Below are positions 1 to 10,708 of a stretch of 64,000 nt of DNA, in pieces (within the stretch, counting starts at the first letter, position 1; each line of letters begins with the position of its first letter). The position numbers and the translations under genes were made by a program. This DNA is from Phymatolithon calcareum (taxonomy: Eukaryota > Rhodophyta > Florideophyceae > Hapalidiales): NCBI GenBank assembly GCA_977006965.1, contig OZ345381.1, positions 992,001-1,056,000 of the forward strand, written 5' to 3'. Under the pieces are notes generated by a model. The model was given only the letters and a program-made list of their open reading frames with translations, was not told the DNA's origin and did not search any database.

Positions 1-2215
1 ATTGTAGGACAATGCTCGGCAGCACCAGCAAGTGTCTCCTGGGTACAGTATTGCACATGGTCGCACTGGATATGGATGGTTTGCTCAGTCTGAAAAATAG
101 ATCCGCTAAGTGTGATTCAACGAAGTCCTGCATTGCTAATCCGTCAGATTCAACGGATAGAATACTCCTTGTGAATGAAAAATGCAATCATTACATGACC
201 TTCGTGGTTGTCTGCCTTTACGGTCTTGATTTTAACAAGGGTTGACACATCAAGCTCCAGGTGGGCCGAAAATGGCAATGGCGCGTGACACAAGCCCAAA
301 AACATAAACCAAGGCACAATATACAGTAGTTGCAAGAATTGGGGCCAGAACGAATGACTTCGGTGGCATATATGAATGGCGAATTTCAAAAATAGATCTT
401 GGCGGGCAATTGCAAAGCCAAACAGCACAATGCGCCGCACATGGGCGAGAAGCCTGCAACGGTCTTGATGAAGAAGCGCGGTCGAAGATGTTGCCTTCCT
501 GACACATGGTGTAGCAGTTGGCCAGAAAGCACGCTCTGGTGATTGTCCCTCAGACCGGGACGAGCCCAAACTTAAAAGTTAGTTGTTTGAGAAGTGACAT
601 AAAGGGGCAACTCTTCGAGCGACCAAGGTTTACTCCGGAACGTATGGAGGCAGAGATAAGAAAAGCGAGGACTATACATTCGACTCGAATGGCGGGCGGA
701 GAGATGAGTCGGGTGGACAAAGATAAGGAATTGCAAGCATACTGTTAAGGAGAAACTGTTGAGTGCGCGGAAGACGTGGAGAAAGCAGGCACGCACACAA
801 AGGTTGCAATTGCGCGGGAAAATGTATTTATAATAGATACATGCATCACTGACGCAAACTGCAGCACAATATTTAAGGTTGACCTAATGACAGGGGCAGG
901 TGTCATGAAACAAGAGTCAAGGTTGAAGAGTACTGTACTGTAGGGCACTCGCAAAAAAGGATCAGCAAAAAGGATGCATCAGGTTGATACTGACCTGTAC
1001 GAGGCGGAGGTTGTTCGTACATTTGTTCATTGACGGTGTAAAGCGGCAGATGCAACACAGGGATGTTTCCATTCGGAACTGGTGCAGTACAGTACAGTAC
1101 AGTATTTCCCTTGCTCCAATGAAGATCGATGACTTTGCAAGGGAATGGTTCCGAAATGCACACTCTGTGTTTTGCTGGTGAATGAAACGTGAGAACGTAT
1201 AGATTAGACGTAGTTCTACCGTACAGTACTGTACTGTAGTGTTCTAATTGGGGCACTCAATACGAACGATGGGGTTGTTCAGTGCCATCACGGAAACAGG
1301 GTTCTACTTCCAACATCATGTTGATGCTGCCTAATAATAGTTCTCCATTGCCTTCTTGCTCGTGGAAAAAATTGTGTTCCACATGAACACTGTATGATAT
1401 GGCGAGTTGCCCGCATAGTTCAAAGGGGCAAAAATTGATGGCCCTTGACAGCTATCTGTCGCAAGGTGAATGCGCGCAGCGGGATGGCAACGAATGCATG
1501 CATCATTTGGCATGATCGCTTACTTTGTCGTACATGCCGCCACTCAATATATGACATGTATCAACTTCTGGTGTCTTCGTCAGCCACACCATTAAATTTG
1601 CGAGCACTCGGGAACACAAGAAAGCGCGCTATGATACTCTGCCTTCCCTGCCGCACAATTTACCGTATCGATACCGTACAGTACAGTCCCGATTCTGTCG
1701 CAGCAGACAGAAGCTTGAGCTTCAACACGGCTGTGTTAGCGCGGTGCATCGACTACAGCAGAGTGCAGTACAGTACAGTACAATTTTTTCTGTGGTCCCC
1801 CACTGGCAGTGGATGTGTAACACGATAGCTGTCTTCGAGCGAGAGGACTACACCAGGAGAGCTGTTTTCAGACATTGTATCATAGAAAACCTTTTTTTGA
1901 TAGAAGTGGCAGGCACGTCGTCATGTCCCAATCATAGCAAAAACAATAGAGATTCATCTAAAATTTCAAAATTACTTTTGAAACAGTCCCAAGTATCATA
2001 CGTCTCACGACGCTTGATGCACACGTCCAACAGCAGCACACGAAAACCGACAAACACTGCAGCAGAGTCCCTGTTATTTTTCAGTACTTCTTTGATGCGC
2101 TTCCACTTGATAATCTCCGCCCAAGCTGGTTCCCCGTGGAGGCCGATGAGCCAATCGCACAATCGTATGTATCGTCTTTTCAGTCCCATTTTTGAAACTC
2201 ATTTAGTTTAACATA
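1..2215. other. Region without recognisable gene; GTACAGTAC microsatellite clusters
   Basis: No open frame here has a recognisable domain. What stands out is five short clusters of the unit GTACAGTAC or its complement at about 929-943, 1082-1104, 1218-1240, 1672-1687 and 1762-1782. Because the unit is nearly self-complementary, each cluster can fold on itself. Short frames such as those near 150-569 and 1445-1828 have no biased composition or motif and are probably chance. Confidence 0.5.
1932..2189 (-). CDS. Small hypothetical ORF (85 aa)
   Basis: An ATG-initiated frame of 85 residues, rich in Trp, Leu and charged residues (for example RLCDWLIGLHGEPAWAEI). I do not recognise a family, no zinc, catalytic or membrane motif is visible, and no neighbour gives context. 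It could be an exon or fragment of a longer gene, or chance. It is listed because its residue composition looks more protein-like than the other frames in the first 2.5 kb. Confidence 0.15.
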   Translation of the reverse strand: MGLKRRYIRLCDWLIGLHGEPAWAEIIKWKRIKEVLKNNRDSAAVFVGFRVLLLDVCIKRRETYDTWDCFKSNFEILDESLLFLL

Positions 2216-2908
2216 GTAATTAATCAAAACACCATCCTGACTGGGCCACCGTATTCCCGTTTCTTCGTTATGCTTCACCGGCTCAGCCAATCCTTCGCCC
2301 AGTACTGGTGACCCTAGATTTCCCGCGTCTCGCTTCCACAGCGCACTCTGCGCCCCGACCGGACTATTGATCTCACCCCATAGGCTCTATTACCAACGAA
2401 ACCTGAAGAGCGGGCGACATGTGGTCCGATATTCCGCATTGCATTGGATTCGGACCACACACGCAGAATCTCGATCCGCGGACAGGTCCCATCGGAGCCT
2501 GCCGCTACTCATAGACGACAACCTCGCCTCCGATTTCATATGAACCCCATTTTTCGGCGGTGTTGGCTCAAGAAAACGTGCCTATGGAAGCTTGCCAGCG
2601 ACTATGCACACACTGCTCATATCTGTGACTGTGAATCTCTTTAAATCTCTCGTTTGCTGAGTTGCTATATACACCCAAATCGCATACAAGACCGCATTAT
2701 CGTCCTGCCCCTGCCTCTTCCACCGCACACCTCCCTTTTCTTCGGCTCATCCCGAGCTTCGCCCTGTGGAGCACAGCCACTCTAGCGAACACATCCCTGC
2801 CGTCGCATCCCGTCCGCCCGGCCCGCCTCGCGCTGCCGAAACACCGCACCACCACACTACACCCCCCATTATCCACGCCACTCACTCATAGCGCTGTCCT
2901 CGCTCGCT

Positions 2909-3388
2909 ATGGCGTCAGCGCCGGAGTCATCGTCACATAATCCCGTTGCCCCCGCAATAGTTCACGGTCACAATCCCGTGCACGATCTCTTCTCCCTGCT
3001 CAAGGGTGCCATAACCGCTGTTCTCGACTTTGCACCCCCGCTCGGCGACGTCTCATCGTCCTCACACTCGCATCATCTAGAGCTCAATCTTGGTGCCCCG
3101 GACCCGGACCGCTCCTGCGTCGACATTATTCGTCGCCTGCTAGGTGCCGGCGGTGCCACTGAGCTTCGCATTAATGCCATTCCCACGCGCGTGCTCCGCG
3201 TCCACTCCGGTGTCGTCGAGGACTCACTGGAGTACGGTCAGGATACATGCTCTATCTGTCTCGACGGCTACGAGTGCAATAACCGCGTCCGTGTGCTCGG
3301 TTGCCAGCATGTTTATCACGCGTCGTGCGTAGAGGCTTGGTTAAGGCGGCGTCCCACATGCCCCATGTGCCAGACCGTTTGTTGCTGA
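2909..3388 (+). CDS. RING-H2 finger protein, probable E3 ubiquitin ligase
   Basis: A complete 159-residue protein in one exon, starting at an ATG and ending in TGA. The C-terminus carries a RING-H2 domain at about residues 114-154: C114-x2-C117, C132-x-H134-x2-H137-x2-C140, then C151-x2-C154, with the usual Trp (144) between the last ligand pairs. Such domains bind two zinc ions and recruit a ubiquitin-charged E2 enzyme. The N-terminal 110 residues are rich in Ser, His and Pro, with no transmembrane segment or signal peptide visible, so a soluble protein is likely. The upstream 240 bp are pyrimidine-rich, with a TATA-like CTATATAC near 2665. It is the only gene in the window that looks like an ordinary host gene. 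Substrate and pathway cannot be read from sequence. Confidence 0.85.
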   Translation: MASAPESSSHNPVAPAIVHGHNPVHDLFSLLKGAITAVLDFAPPLGDVSSSSHSHHLELNLGAPDPDRSCVDIIRRLLGAGGATELRINAIPTRVLRVHSGVVEDSLEYGQDTCSICLDGYECNNRVRVLGCQHVYHASCVEAWLRRRPTCPMCQTVCC

Positions 3389-4487
3389 TCGCAACACTCC
3401 GCAGCCTAGTTAACGGCCCGCCTTCCCGAGCCACAGCCGCTATTTCTACCCGAACCCGCCAGCGCGCCCTGAGAAGGCCGTGAACGGCGCACAACATTAC
3501 TGTTCAATGTCCGCCATTGCAACCTGTGTGTCACGGAGTGCGTCAAGTGGTTCATAAGTCGCTGACGACGAGCGTCTCCCCGTTTTGCGTTTTTGGTGTC
3601 TCTTAGCCGCTGCATTTTAATGCTGCTGCCATTGTAACACAATCACAATCCGACAGCAGCAACCGTTATTCGAAGTACTCCTAATGACCGCGAACCCTTA
3701 TTCTTCGCTCCACTAGTGTAGTTACTCGTCGAGATGTAGAGTTTTGCTGTTGTGCTGTATATAACCTGTAGGTAGTGTAGTTTGTTTTTGTACAGATGCC
3801 CGCACACCCCCATTGAACTTTTTATTCACCATATATTCTTTGCCCCGTCGGTTGTCAAACACCTCAAGCGGATAGAAGTCAGTGCGTGCGGCGCACGTAT
3901 GACCACCGTTCGTTCCCGTCGAATACCATCTGTTACGAACACTATCGTCTGTTCTCCAAATTCAAGAAGAGGGCTATTACTCCAGTGTCCGCCTCGACTT
4001 AGAACCAAGTAATCGCGAAAACATTCAAATGTATTCGCCATGATTTGGTTTTCCATGCCGCCTGGGCAAAGTATTCATCCAGCGCTTGCGCGACGAGCAA
4101 TACACGCGCTTAGCGTCAACCTTCTTCGCCCACCCGTGTGTTTTGCCCCTCTAGGTTTTTCCTCGTCGTGTAGCCTTCCGGCAGTCGCTCGTAATCAATT
4201 TGCTATTGGTTCAACGGCGCCATTGTTGGTCCTGGAGAAATCGTTTAGAGAAATGAGGACGCGGGCAAGAAACGATCCATCGTCGTCACGGCTCCGCTTA
4301 CTGCAAGGGCAATCATAGCGGAGCGCGTCATGTCAAAAGGTCGCTATCGCGCCTTCGACAAACACAATATTTTTCGAATTTAGATTTTCCAAAAACCCTC
4401 GTACCTGTGACATTACTCGGGCATTTGATATGTATCATAATGCCATTGTACGAAAATACTGGCTGCTGTAATGCTAGTGCTGTACGA
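3389..4487. other. Intergenic region downstream of the RING-H2 gene
   Basis: No domain-bearing frame was found. The first few hundred bases presumably hold the 3' UTR of the RING-H2 gene. A 76-residue ATG frame on the minus strand (3826-4056) has no recognisable motif and I do not call it a gene. Confidence 0.4.
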
Positions 4488-4496
4488 TATATATTA

Positions 4497-5354
4497 GGGG
4501 AATTTACTAAAATGACCACTTAGTTTGCCGTATTTACTAAAATGACCACCATGCATGGGTGTTGTTATGATTATAGCTTTGGTGTAATGCGGGGCAGCAT
4601 AAAATTATTGGGTCCAGAAATAACATCAGTTTATTGATCGGAGGGGGGCTGAGAGGGCCGCTGGGGCTCAACGGCTTCCTTGCAGGAGCGCTTATTATGG
4701 CCAGGTTTGTTACATTTCTTACACGTAACGGACCGGTCAGATGCAGAGCCAGCTATGAGACGCCTTTTTTTAGGCCTTCCTGGCGGGCGCCTAGTCACCG
4801 GAGGAAGATCGGCATGCTCTGGAAGTGCACCACTTAGATCCGGTAGCGGTGGCATAACTATTTTGGAATGACAAATTGCCGTAAATCTGGTTTTTGTGCT
4901 TTTCAGGAAGGCAAAAGTGTAACCGTTTAGTGCAGCATGGGTGGAAAGAGCTGACTTTAGGATATTCTTGGACTGGAAAAGAGCACCAATATCAATTTCG
5001 GTCGTAAACGGCCTGTCCATTGTCGAAGACGGTAGCTTGAATCGGATGGTGTATCGAAAAATCGAAATTAGCAAGGTCGCCGAGCGGCTTTATTGGGACA
5101 AAACTGTGGAAATGTGGGACAGGGCGGTCTTCGAACAAATTGTTCCGTTTCGTCCTAGGGCAGATCCGTTTTACAAACCGAAATAACTGTAAGATCAAGA
5201 CATTGGCACCTGGGCATGTATCGGTCTCAACGGACCTGAGTGATGGACCGTTTGCTGCATGCTGACACAAAAGTACAGGATCATAACTACACCAATCCAT
5301 AGTGGTCATTTTAGTAAATACGGCAAACTACGTAGTCATTTTAGTAAATTCCCC
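4497..5354 (-). mobile_element. Non-autonomous Mutator-like element (MULE), 858 bp
   Basis: The ends are 53-bp terminal inverted repeats (4497-4549 and 5302-5354) differing at only two positions. Each begins GGGGAATTTACTAAAATGAC and contains the core TTTACTAAAATGAC twice. The element is flanked by a perfect 9-bp target duplication, TATATATTA, at 4488-4496 and 5355-5363. Long inverted repeats with a 9-bp duplication are the hallmark of Mutator-like elements. The inside holds a short remnant resembling the two ends of a MuDR-type transposase with the catalytic core missing (see 4631-5020), so it should depend on a full-length relative for movement. Confidence 0.85.
4631..5020 (-). pseudogene. 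MuDR-type transposase remnant: N-terminal region joined to C-terminal zinc knuckle
   Basis: About 130 codons from the first ATG (5020); the open frame runs upstream from a non-ATG start to 5074. The N-terminal part (pattern IGALFQSKNILKSALSTHA, then a Phe/Lys-rich strand and a Cys) resembles the small DNA-binding domain at the start of MuDR/FAR1-type transposases. The C-terminal part has PPGRPKKRR followed by a CCHC knuckle C-x2-C-x4-H-x4-C (CKKCNKPGHNKRSC), the usual tail of plant MULE transposases. The several hundred residues carrying the DDE catalytic domain are missing. It could be a pure deletion relic or a retained DNA-binding protein able to compete for element ends. Family assignment is from motif recognition only. 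Confidence 0.6.
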
Positions 5355-5599
5355 TATATATTATTATATTCAAGCGATCTTGTCCACTTAGGGTTAGAAA
5401 ATATCCTCTTGCCAAACAAATCTCGCTGCTGCTCTCGCTCACTGAGAGACAGCGAGGATTCTGAACTGACCATTATTGTTACATGGTAGCACCGGAAGAA
5501 CAAGTTATGAAACGTTGACCTCAAAAGCATTTCCGCAGAGCAAATCATCGTCCCTTCCGATATAAAAGAGGAGCGCGGTTTTTTCAAGCCTCCTCAACT

Positions 5600-6600
5600 C
5601 AACAAACAGAGCAAATACCTGAATTGGAAACGTCGGATTCACGCACACCTGCGCCGGTCGGACCCAGAGCTTCTATCTTTCTCTGAAAAACCCGATAAAG
5701 AAAACATCGATTATACCGACTGGGTCTTCAAGTCTACCAAGCCAAGAGTGGCAAAATCCTAGCTCTCCAAGCCTTGGTACCAGCCAAACTAACCGCCATA
5801 ATCAACCATAATGTAAAAATGCGAAAGAACTCTGGAACGAGCTTGCTCGACTGCACACTGCCACCTCCAAGCAAGAAATCCTGAACCTGAAGAGCCAGCT
5901 GGACTCTTTCTTGTTTGACTAAAAGAGAGACCTTGATTCTCATGTTAACAAATTCCTTTCGATTTGAGATCAACTCGCAAGCGAAGAAGAGAAGTCTTCG
6001 TAGCTTATTCGCTTTGTACCCCTTTCGTTTTCTTCAATAAAGATGAACACTTCACTGGCCTACGTAGCATTTGATAAGGTTGTTGAAATGGTCAGAGCAG
6101 ATATCGTACGGCGACCCAACCCTAACAACTTGCAGATCCGAGCTCCGATCATGCTTCCCCACAAGTGCGCACAGCACAAACTTTTCAAAGATAAGAGGTC
6201 GTAGCACTTCGGGGCAGTATCGCAGAGGGGCATATAGAGGCCGGAGATAAACTGGAGAGGTTGAGGCCGCGAAATCGGAACCAGAGGCCGGGGAAGAGGA
6301 CGCCTAGTTCCGGCAATCAATCCAGAAGGCAAGAAAGATCAATCAATGTATCGTTGCTATTACTGTGGCAAACTGCACCACTTCATTCTGTCCGGAGAAA
6401 CTGTCGAACGAAATCAGCGGACGAATTTGTAAGCCCAGACGCGGAAACTCTCGCGGACGCAGAGGAGGATTCACATACGGAAACAACTTTCCTCAATGTG
6501 GTAGTCCATCTCTCAGTCCATGGGACAGAACAGAGAACAAATGGGGTGCAGAAAATGGATGGGACAACTTTGGACAAGATACCGATTAACGCGATGAGAA
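5600..6600 (+). pseudogene. CopC gag remnant
   Basis: Around 5825-5925 the translation contains KELWNELARLHTATSKQE and a following Leu-rich helix, the pattern of Copia gag (UBN2-like) proteins. At about 6351-6400 a broken zinc knuckle begins C-x2-C-G-K-x2-H, followed by a Gly/Arg-rich stretch (RGNSRGRRGG). Frames change repeatedly and stops interrupt, so no capsid protein can be made. Confidence 0.5.
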
Positions 6601-7018
6601 TGGTCCTCCCATTTTAAATCACGCACGATTGCCTTTCAGATCCTGAACAGACTCATATTTTGGGAGATCACGATTCGACAACCCTGTTACTAGACCTCGA
6701 ACTAACACAGTCACCTTGAAGTTGAAGATTACTTGGAGAGCCGAAATCATACAAGTCACTAATCAATTCAGGGGCCACACATAATTTCTACTACGACATG
6801 TCCAAGTTCGACAATTACGAACCGATCGCCACCGAGACGGTATCTGCAGCGTTCAGCAAGACATACATTATTGGTCGAGGGACCATTTTGATACAAATAG
6901 AAGACGGTATCCAAGTAGTAGCGTATCCTGCGCTGCAATTCCATTCGCACATCCTTGCAGTCAGCTAGCTCACGAAAGATTTTACCGTTCTGTTCTCTCG
7001 CTGCGCCACGGCACTCAG

Positions 7019-7760
7019 ATGGTAGTTCTTGAAATCCCGTGCAATGAGGGACTGTACGTTTTAGATCTCAGAGAGAAGCGTGATTCCAAGAACATTTCTG
7101 CTGGAATGGTATCGAAATGTAACCCTAACGCATTAGAGTGGCACAACCGAGCAGATCATCCTAGAACCCAGAGGTACATGAAATTCCCCGATGTGCTGAA
7201 CAGTGTTCCTCGATTTGACACCAAGACCATGGAAGCAGCTGATGTATCCCTTGCCTGCCCGGAAAGTCGAAGAAAGCTCCGATACGGCCAGTACTTCACA
7301 TCGTTAGGCGCCCGATTCAAGAGCAACACTTAGCATTTAATTTACGCATTCACAGCGAAATCCGACATACATCTCTGGAAATAAAAGAGTGAACTCGCTG
7401 GAGCGCTCCTTCGATACAAGGCATCAGTTGAGAATCATTTCTCCTCAGAGGGACACCGAGTCCAAAGTATCGGATTCGATCAGGCCGGCGAGAACTTCAC
7501 CAAAGCTATCGTATCATTCTGCAACTGGGAAGGTATCAACCTCTATCCGTCAGTTGCGTATGCGCCCGAAAGCAATGGTATCGCAGAAAGACTAGTACAA
7601 GAGCACTGGACTAGAGCTAGGGTCCTTGTGTTCGACTTCGATCTTCCTGACTCGCTGTGGGGCGAAGCGTTTGCGCACGCGAAATGGATCAGGAATCGTC
7701 TTCCGTCGAGAAGAATGTCTGGTCAGCTCCCAATCATGTGATGCAATCCGGATCTAGTCA
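7019..7760 (+). pseudogene. CopC integrase remnant
   Basis: The frame at 7019-7333 has a degraded pre-integrase segment (LEWHNRADHP, the HHCC zinc-binding start). From about 7385 to 7740, in shifted frames, the core continues with FDQAGENFTK, then AYAPESNGIAERLVQEHW and WGEAFAHAKWIRNRLPS. These correspond to the second catalytic Asp region and the catalytic Glu motif of Copia integrases. At least two frameshifts interrupt the domain. Confidence 0.6.
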
Positions 7761-8384
7761 TTGACTTTACCATTGCTCCCATGTTTGGACAGAAAGGAAT
7801 TGCTTTTGTGTATAGACCGGCCAGAGTTGCGAATAAGAAAATGCTTCTCAGGTCAGAACCAGCCTATTTCGTGGGCATGGAGAGCGATATCCGCTAATTC
7901 GCCTCTACCTAACTTCGAAGAAACACGTTAAGGTGATTTGGCGCAATGAATTCCGCATTCTCAAGAACAAAAATTCTCCCCGATATCTCCATTCTTATTC
8001 ACGGCTTGGCTCGGCAGAAATTCATTGAGGGAGAGGAAGGACAGCTAGATGAACCAGGCAATGCAGAGGCATATCTAATGTTCAACCGCACTTCACGGAG
8101 GAAAGTCAATTCTTGCCATACGACTCGAAACTGCCAACGACGCTTGTGTTCCGAGAAACTTCAATCAAGATTTTCAATCTCCGGAATAGGCCGAAGCCAT
8201 CGACCTCGAGTTCAGTGTATTGATCAAAAGAGACTCTTGGTCTTATGTTCGCTAAAATCCAAACATGAATGTTGTTGACTACATTTGGACATTCCGTATT
8301 AATTTTCTCGACACGCTAGGACAGCGATATATGTGAAAAGCTGGCTGTTGTGCACAGGTAGATTTGCAGTAGGCTAACGTAGAC

Positions 8385-8989
8385 TTGGACCTTGAGTCTC
8401 TTTACGCTCCAGTCGCATCGCATGAGAGCATCGGCCTCATTCTCGCGTTCGCCGCGAGCTCGGACCTCATTCTCGAATGCGGAGATATAGCCAACGCATA
8501 CCTATATGCCAAGTTGGATGTCCCGGTTTACATGCGCCATTCGACAAACTCATCGCGTGTTCCGGCTCAACCCGGATTCATTTGTCGACTCGCAAAATCT
8601 GTCTATGGACTGAAACAAGCTGGAAACTTTTGGGGCTCTGCTATGCACGCTGAAATTATTGACTGGGTTTTGAAATGTCGAACTTCGACCCGAGAATGTA
8701 CTTGTAAAAGGAAAATGCAGACTTCATCATAATTGCCATTGTTGTCAACGACATGGATTTTGCTTCGAAAAGCCGTGGTATCTTGGAGTTTATGAAGGGA
8801 AAGCTCCAAGCCACGCTCGATGTCTCACTATTCGGGACAATGCGCTCATTCATCGGATGGAAAACAACCCGCAGTCCTGACGGCATAAGATCAACCTGTA
8901 TATATATTCGGTCTTTGCTCCAGGATTATAGCATGAGAAAAACTAATCCCGTTCTCACTCTGTTGACACGGAATGCCGACCTGAGCTAG
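8385..8989 (+). pseudogene. CopC reverse transcriptase remnant
   Basis: 8385-8732 encodes YAPVASHESIGLILAFAASS, then DIANAYLYAKLDVPVYM and KSVYGLKQAGNFW, the N-terminal half of a Copia RVT_2 reverse transcriptase. A shifted frame (8753-8989) continues after the catalytic region with GTMRSFIGWKTTRSPDG. The YVDD catalytic box itself is degraded to VVNDMDFAS at about 8733-8765. No functional enzyme is possible. Confidence 0.65.
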
Positions 8990-9059
8990 GCCACAGATCA
9001 CGGAGGGCTTCTCCAACCACAGGATCACTGCGCTTATCGAAAAATCATCGGCGGACTCC

Positions 9060-9610
9060 TTTACCTTGCAAAGTCCACTCGACCAGATTTATTCAAGCCC
9101 GTTGGGTCACTCTTCCGTCAACTTTTCGCTCCAGAGACACACCAACTCACCTTGTCGAAGTTCATCCTGCGCTATCTCATCCATGCGGAGCCCGTGGGTA
9201 TACCTTACCCGCGTCATGGTGCACTTCAACCATCATACCTATGCCCTGCCGTTAAAGCTGACTGGGGCGGAGATGACGAAACCAGACGTTCAACAACCAA
9301 GTATGTTATCACCGTGAACGGAAAGACAATTTACTGGAAGAGCAAAAGGCAAAGAGTCATTTCGCAATCTTCTACTGCGGCGGAGTACGTTAAATTATCC
9401 GCCTGCGCACGAGACGTCAGCTGGATTCGCAAACTCTACTGGGACGTTTGCCACAAACGTCCATGGCGTGAAGAAATTCACTACGTGCGGACCATACTAC
9501 TCCTCGACGGCACTGCTGCCGCTTCTGTTGCTGCGCGCTAGCATGCTTCATCGCGAATAAAACACATCAGCTTGAATCATCACCACGTCCGCGAATTAAC
9601 CGCTGTTGTT
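9060..9610 (+). pseudogene. CopC RNase H remnant
   Basis: In 9152-9541 the translation contains ADWGGDDETRRSTTKYV, then GKTIYWKSKRQRVISQSST and AAEYVKLSACARDVSWIR, the Copia RNase H core. In another frame at about 9550-9600, KHISLNHHHVREL matches the conserved KHIDIRYHYVRE end of the domain. This marks the 3' end of the CopC coding region just before the presumed LTR. Confidence 0.65.
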
Positions 9611-9639
9611 GTTATGACCATTATTGACCATGGTCGATG

Positions 9640-9661
9640 CCCTAGATGGTACCATCTAGGG
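9640..9661. repeat. Perfect 22-bp palindrome in CopC 3' LTR remnant
   Basis: The arm CCCTAGATGGT is followed immediately by its exact reverse complement, giving a centre at GGTACC. It sits within the presumed 3' LTR remnant of CopC. A dimeric protein could bind it; nothing else indicates function. Confidence 0.6.
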
Positions 9662-9928
9662 TACCAACGTTGGTCTAGAATGCATGTCCAAGATGTACGG
9701 CCATCGATTGTGTGCCAGAGAGGAACTAATCTGAAACACCCCGAGTGGGGCTTGTTAGTATAAAGGGAGAAGATCGGAGAAATAAACGGGTAAGTAAGAG
9801 GGGGCTCTTCGACTGGTTTATGAAAGGTCGCATTCGACGTCAACGGTACACGGCGCGTCGAACGGTGCATTACGCTAGCGTCTGCGAACTACGTTTAGTT
9901 CTGGGGGAATGAATCCCCTCTGCGAAAC

Positions 9929-10243
9929 TGTTGGAAGTGTGATTGCTTGGAGCTCTAGTCGCAAACACACTTCAATATCAAGGTATGATCTCGGTACACG
10001 TGTACACGTGTCAAGTCAAAAGTGAGAGTGTCTCAGAACTTTGAATCAAGAAGATTGGCAGTGACACGTGTCAAAGTATGATAAGAGTATGATAATCATA
10101 CTCCCCTCACTCAGTAGATGATTCTTCATTTTTTACACGTTACACGTGTCATATGATATTATGACAAATCTGTTTAGGGTTAGAGTGTCTCCGTCGTCAA
10201 TTAGGGTTTTTTGATCAAGTTGATTGAGTTCTCAGGTGTATAT
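9929..10243 (+). repeat. Cop2 5' LTR, first part (315 bp)
   Basis: Begins TGTTGGAAGTGTGATTG and runs to the Cop1 insertion point; the last five bases, TATAT, are the left copy of the Cop1 target duplication. It contains several ACACGTGT palindromes. The remainder of this LTR resumes at 15807. Confidence 0.9.
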
Positions 10244-10687
10244 TGTTGTTGGAGGTTAGGGATAAGATTAGGAGATTGGAAAAGTTTGGTTGGTGAAGAT
10301 TGGTGAAGGAGAAGTGGAGTTAGGTGAGAATGAGTTCCTTAGTTTATTCACTTGGCGGACCTCAGGTCAAGACTATATAGACCAGAGAACACAACCAGAC
10401 TTGATCAAAACCCTAACTGACGACGGAGACACACTAACCCTAAACAAATTTGTCATACTATCATATGACACGTGTAACATGAAAAAATCAAGAATCATCT
10501 ACTGAGTGAGGGGAGTATGATTATCATACTGTTATCATACTTTGACACGTGTCACTGCCAATCTTCTTGATTCAAAGTTCTGAGGCACTTTGACATTCGA
10601 CTTGACACGTGTACACGTGTACCGAGATCATACCTTGATATTGAAGTGTGTTTGCGACTAGAGCGCCAAGCAATCACACTTCCAACA
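10244..10687 (-). repeat. Cop1 3' LTR (444 bp)
   Basis: Reads TGTTGTTGGAGG...CACTTCCAACA on the plus strand. It differs from the 5' LTR at 15358-15801 only near 10668 (GCGCC versus GCTCC). It carries the family's ACACGTGT palindromes and a CTATATAG box. Confidence 0.92.
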
Positions 10688-10704
10688 CTCCCCCTTGATC
10701 GAGG
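10688..10704 (-). other. Cop1 polypurine tract
   Basis: In element orientation CTCGATCAAGGGGGAG lies directly against the TGTTGG start of the 3' LTR. This is the expected position of the primer for plus-strand DNA synthesis. The same tract adjoins the 3' LTRs of Cop2, Cop4 and Cop6. Confidence 0.85.
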
Positions 10705-10708
10705 CACA

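Larger units (their letters stand above)
5460..9800 (+). mobile_element. CopC: old decayed Copia-type LTR retrotransposon
   Basis: Fragments of gag, integrase, reverse transcriptase and RNase H occur in Copia order on the plus strand, separated by many stops and frameshifts. The protein is clearly different from family A. LTR remnants are suggested by a shared string TGACCATTATTG followed by a CATGGT motif at about 5469-5495 and 9615-9635, and by TATAAA boxes near 5561 and 9763. LTR ends and target duplication cannot be defined. Decay indicates it is among the oldest insertions in the window. Confidence 0.7.

Noticed and set aside
150-569. 139-residue minus-strand frame at the left edge
   Set aside because: No recognisable domain; overlapped by another equally long frame, so probably chance.
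4497-5354. Tc1/mariner-type element with a TA duplication
   Set aside because: A TA is present at the ends, but the duplication extends perfectly to 9 bp and the internal remnant is MuDR-like, both favouring a MULE.
10244-10687. CRISPR-like array from the repeated ACACGTGT units
   Set aside because: The units are short palindromes inside an LTR with no regular spacers, in a eukaryotic sequence.
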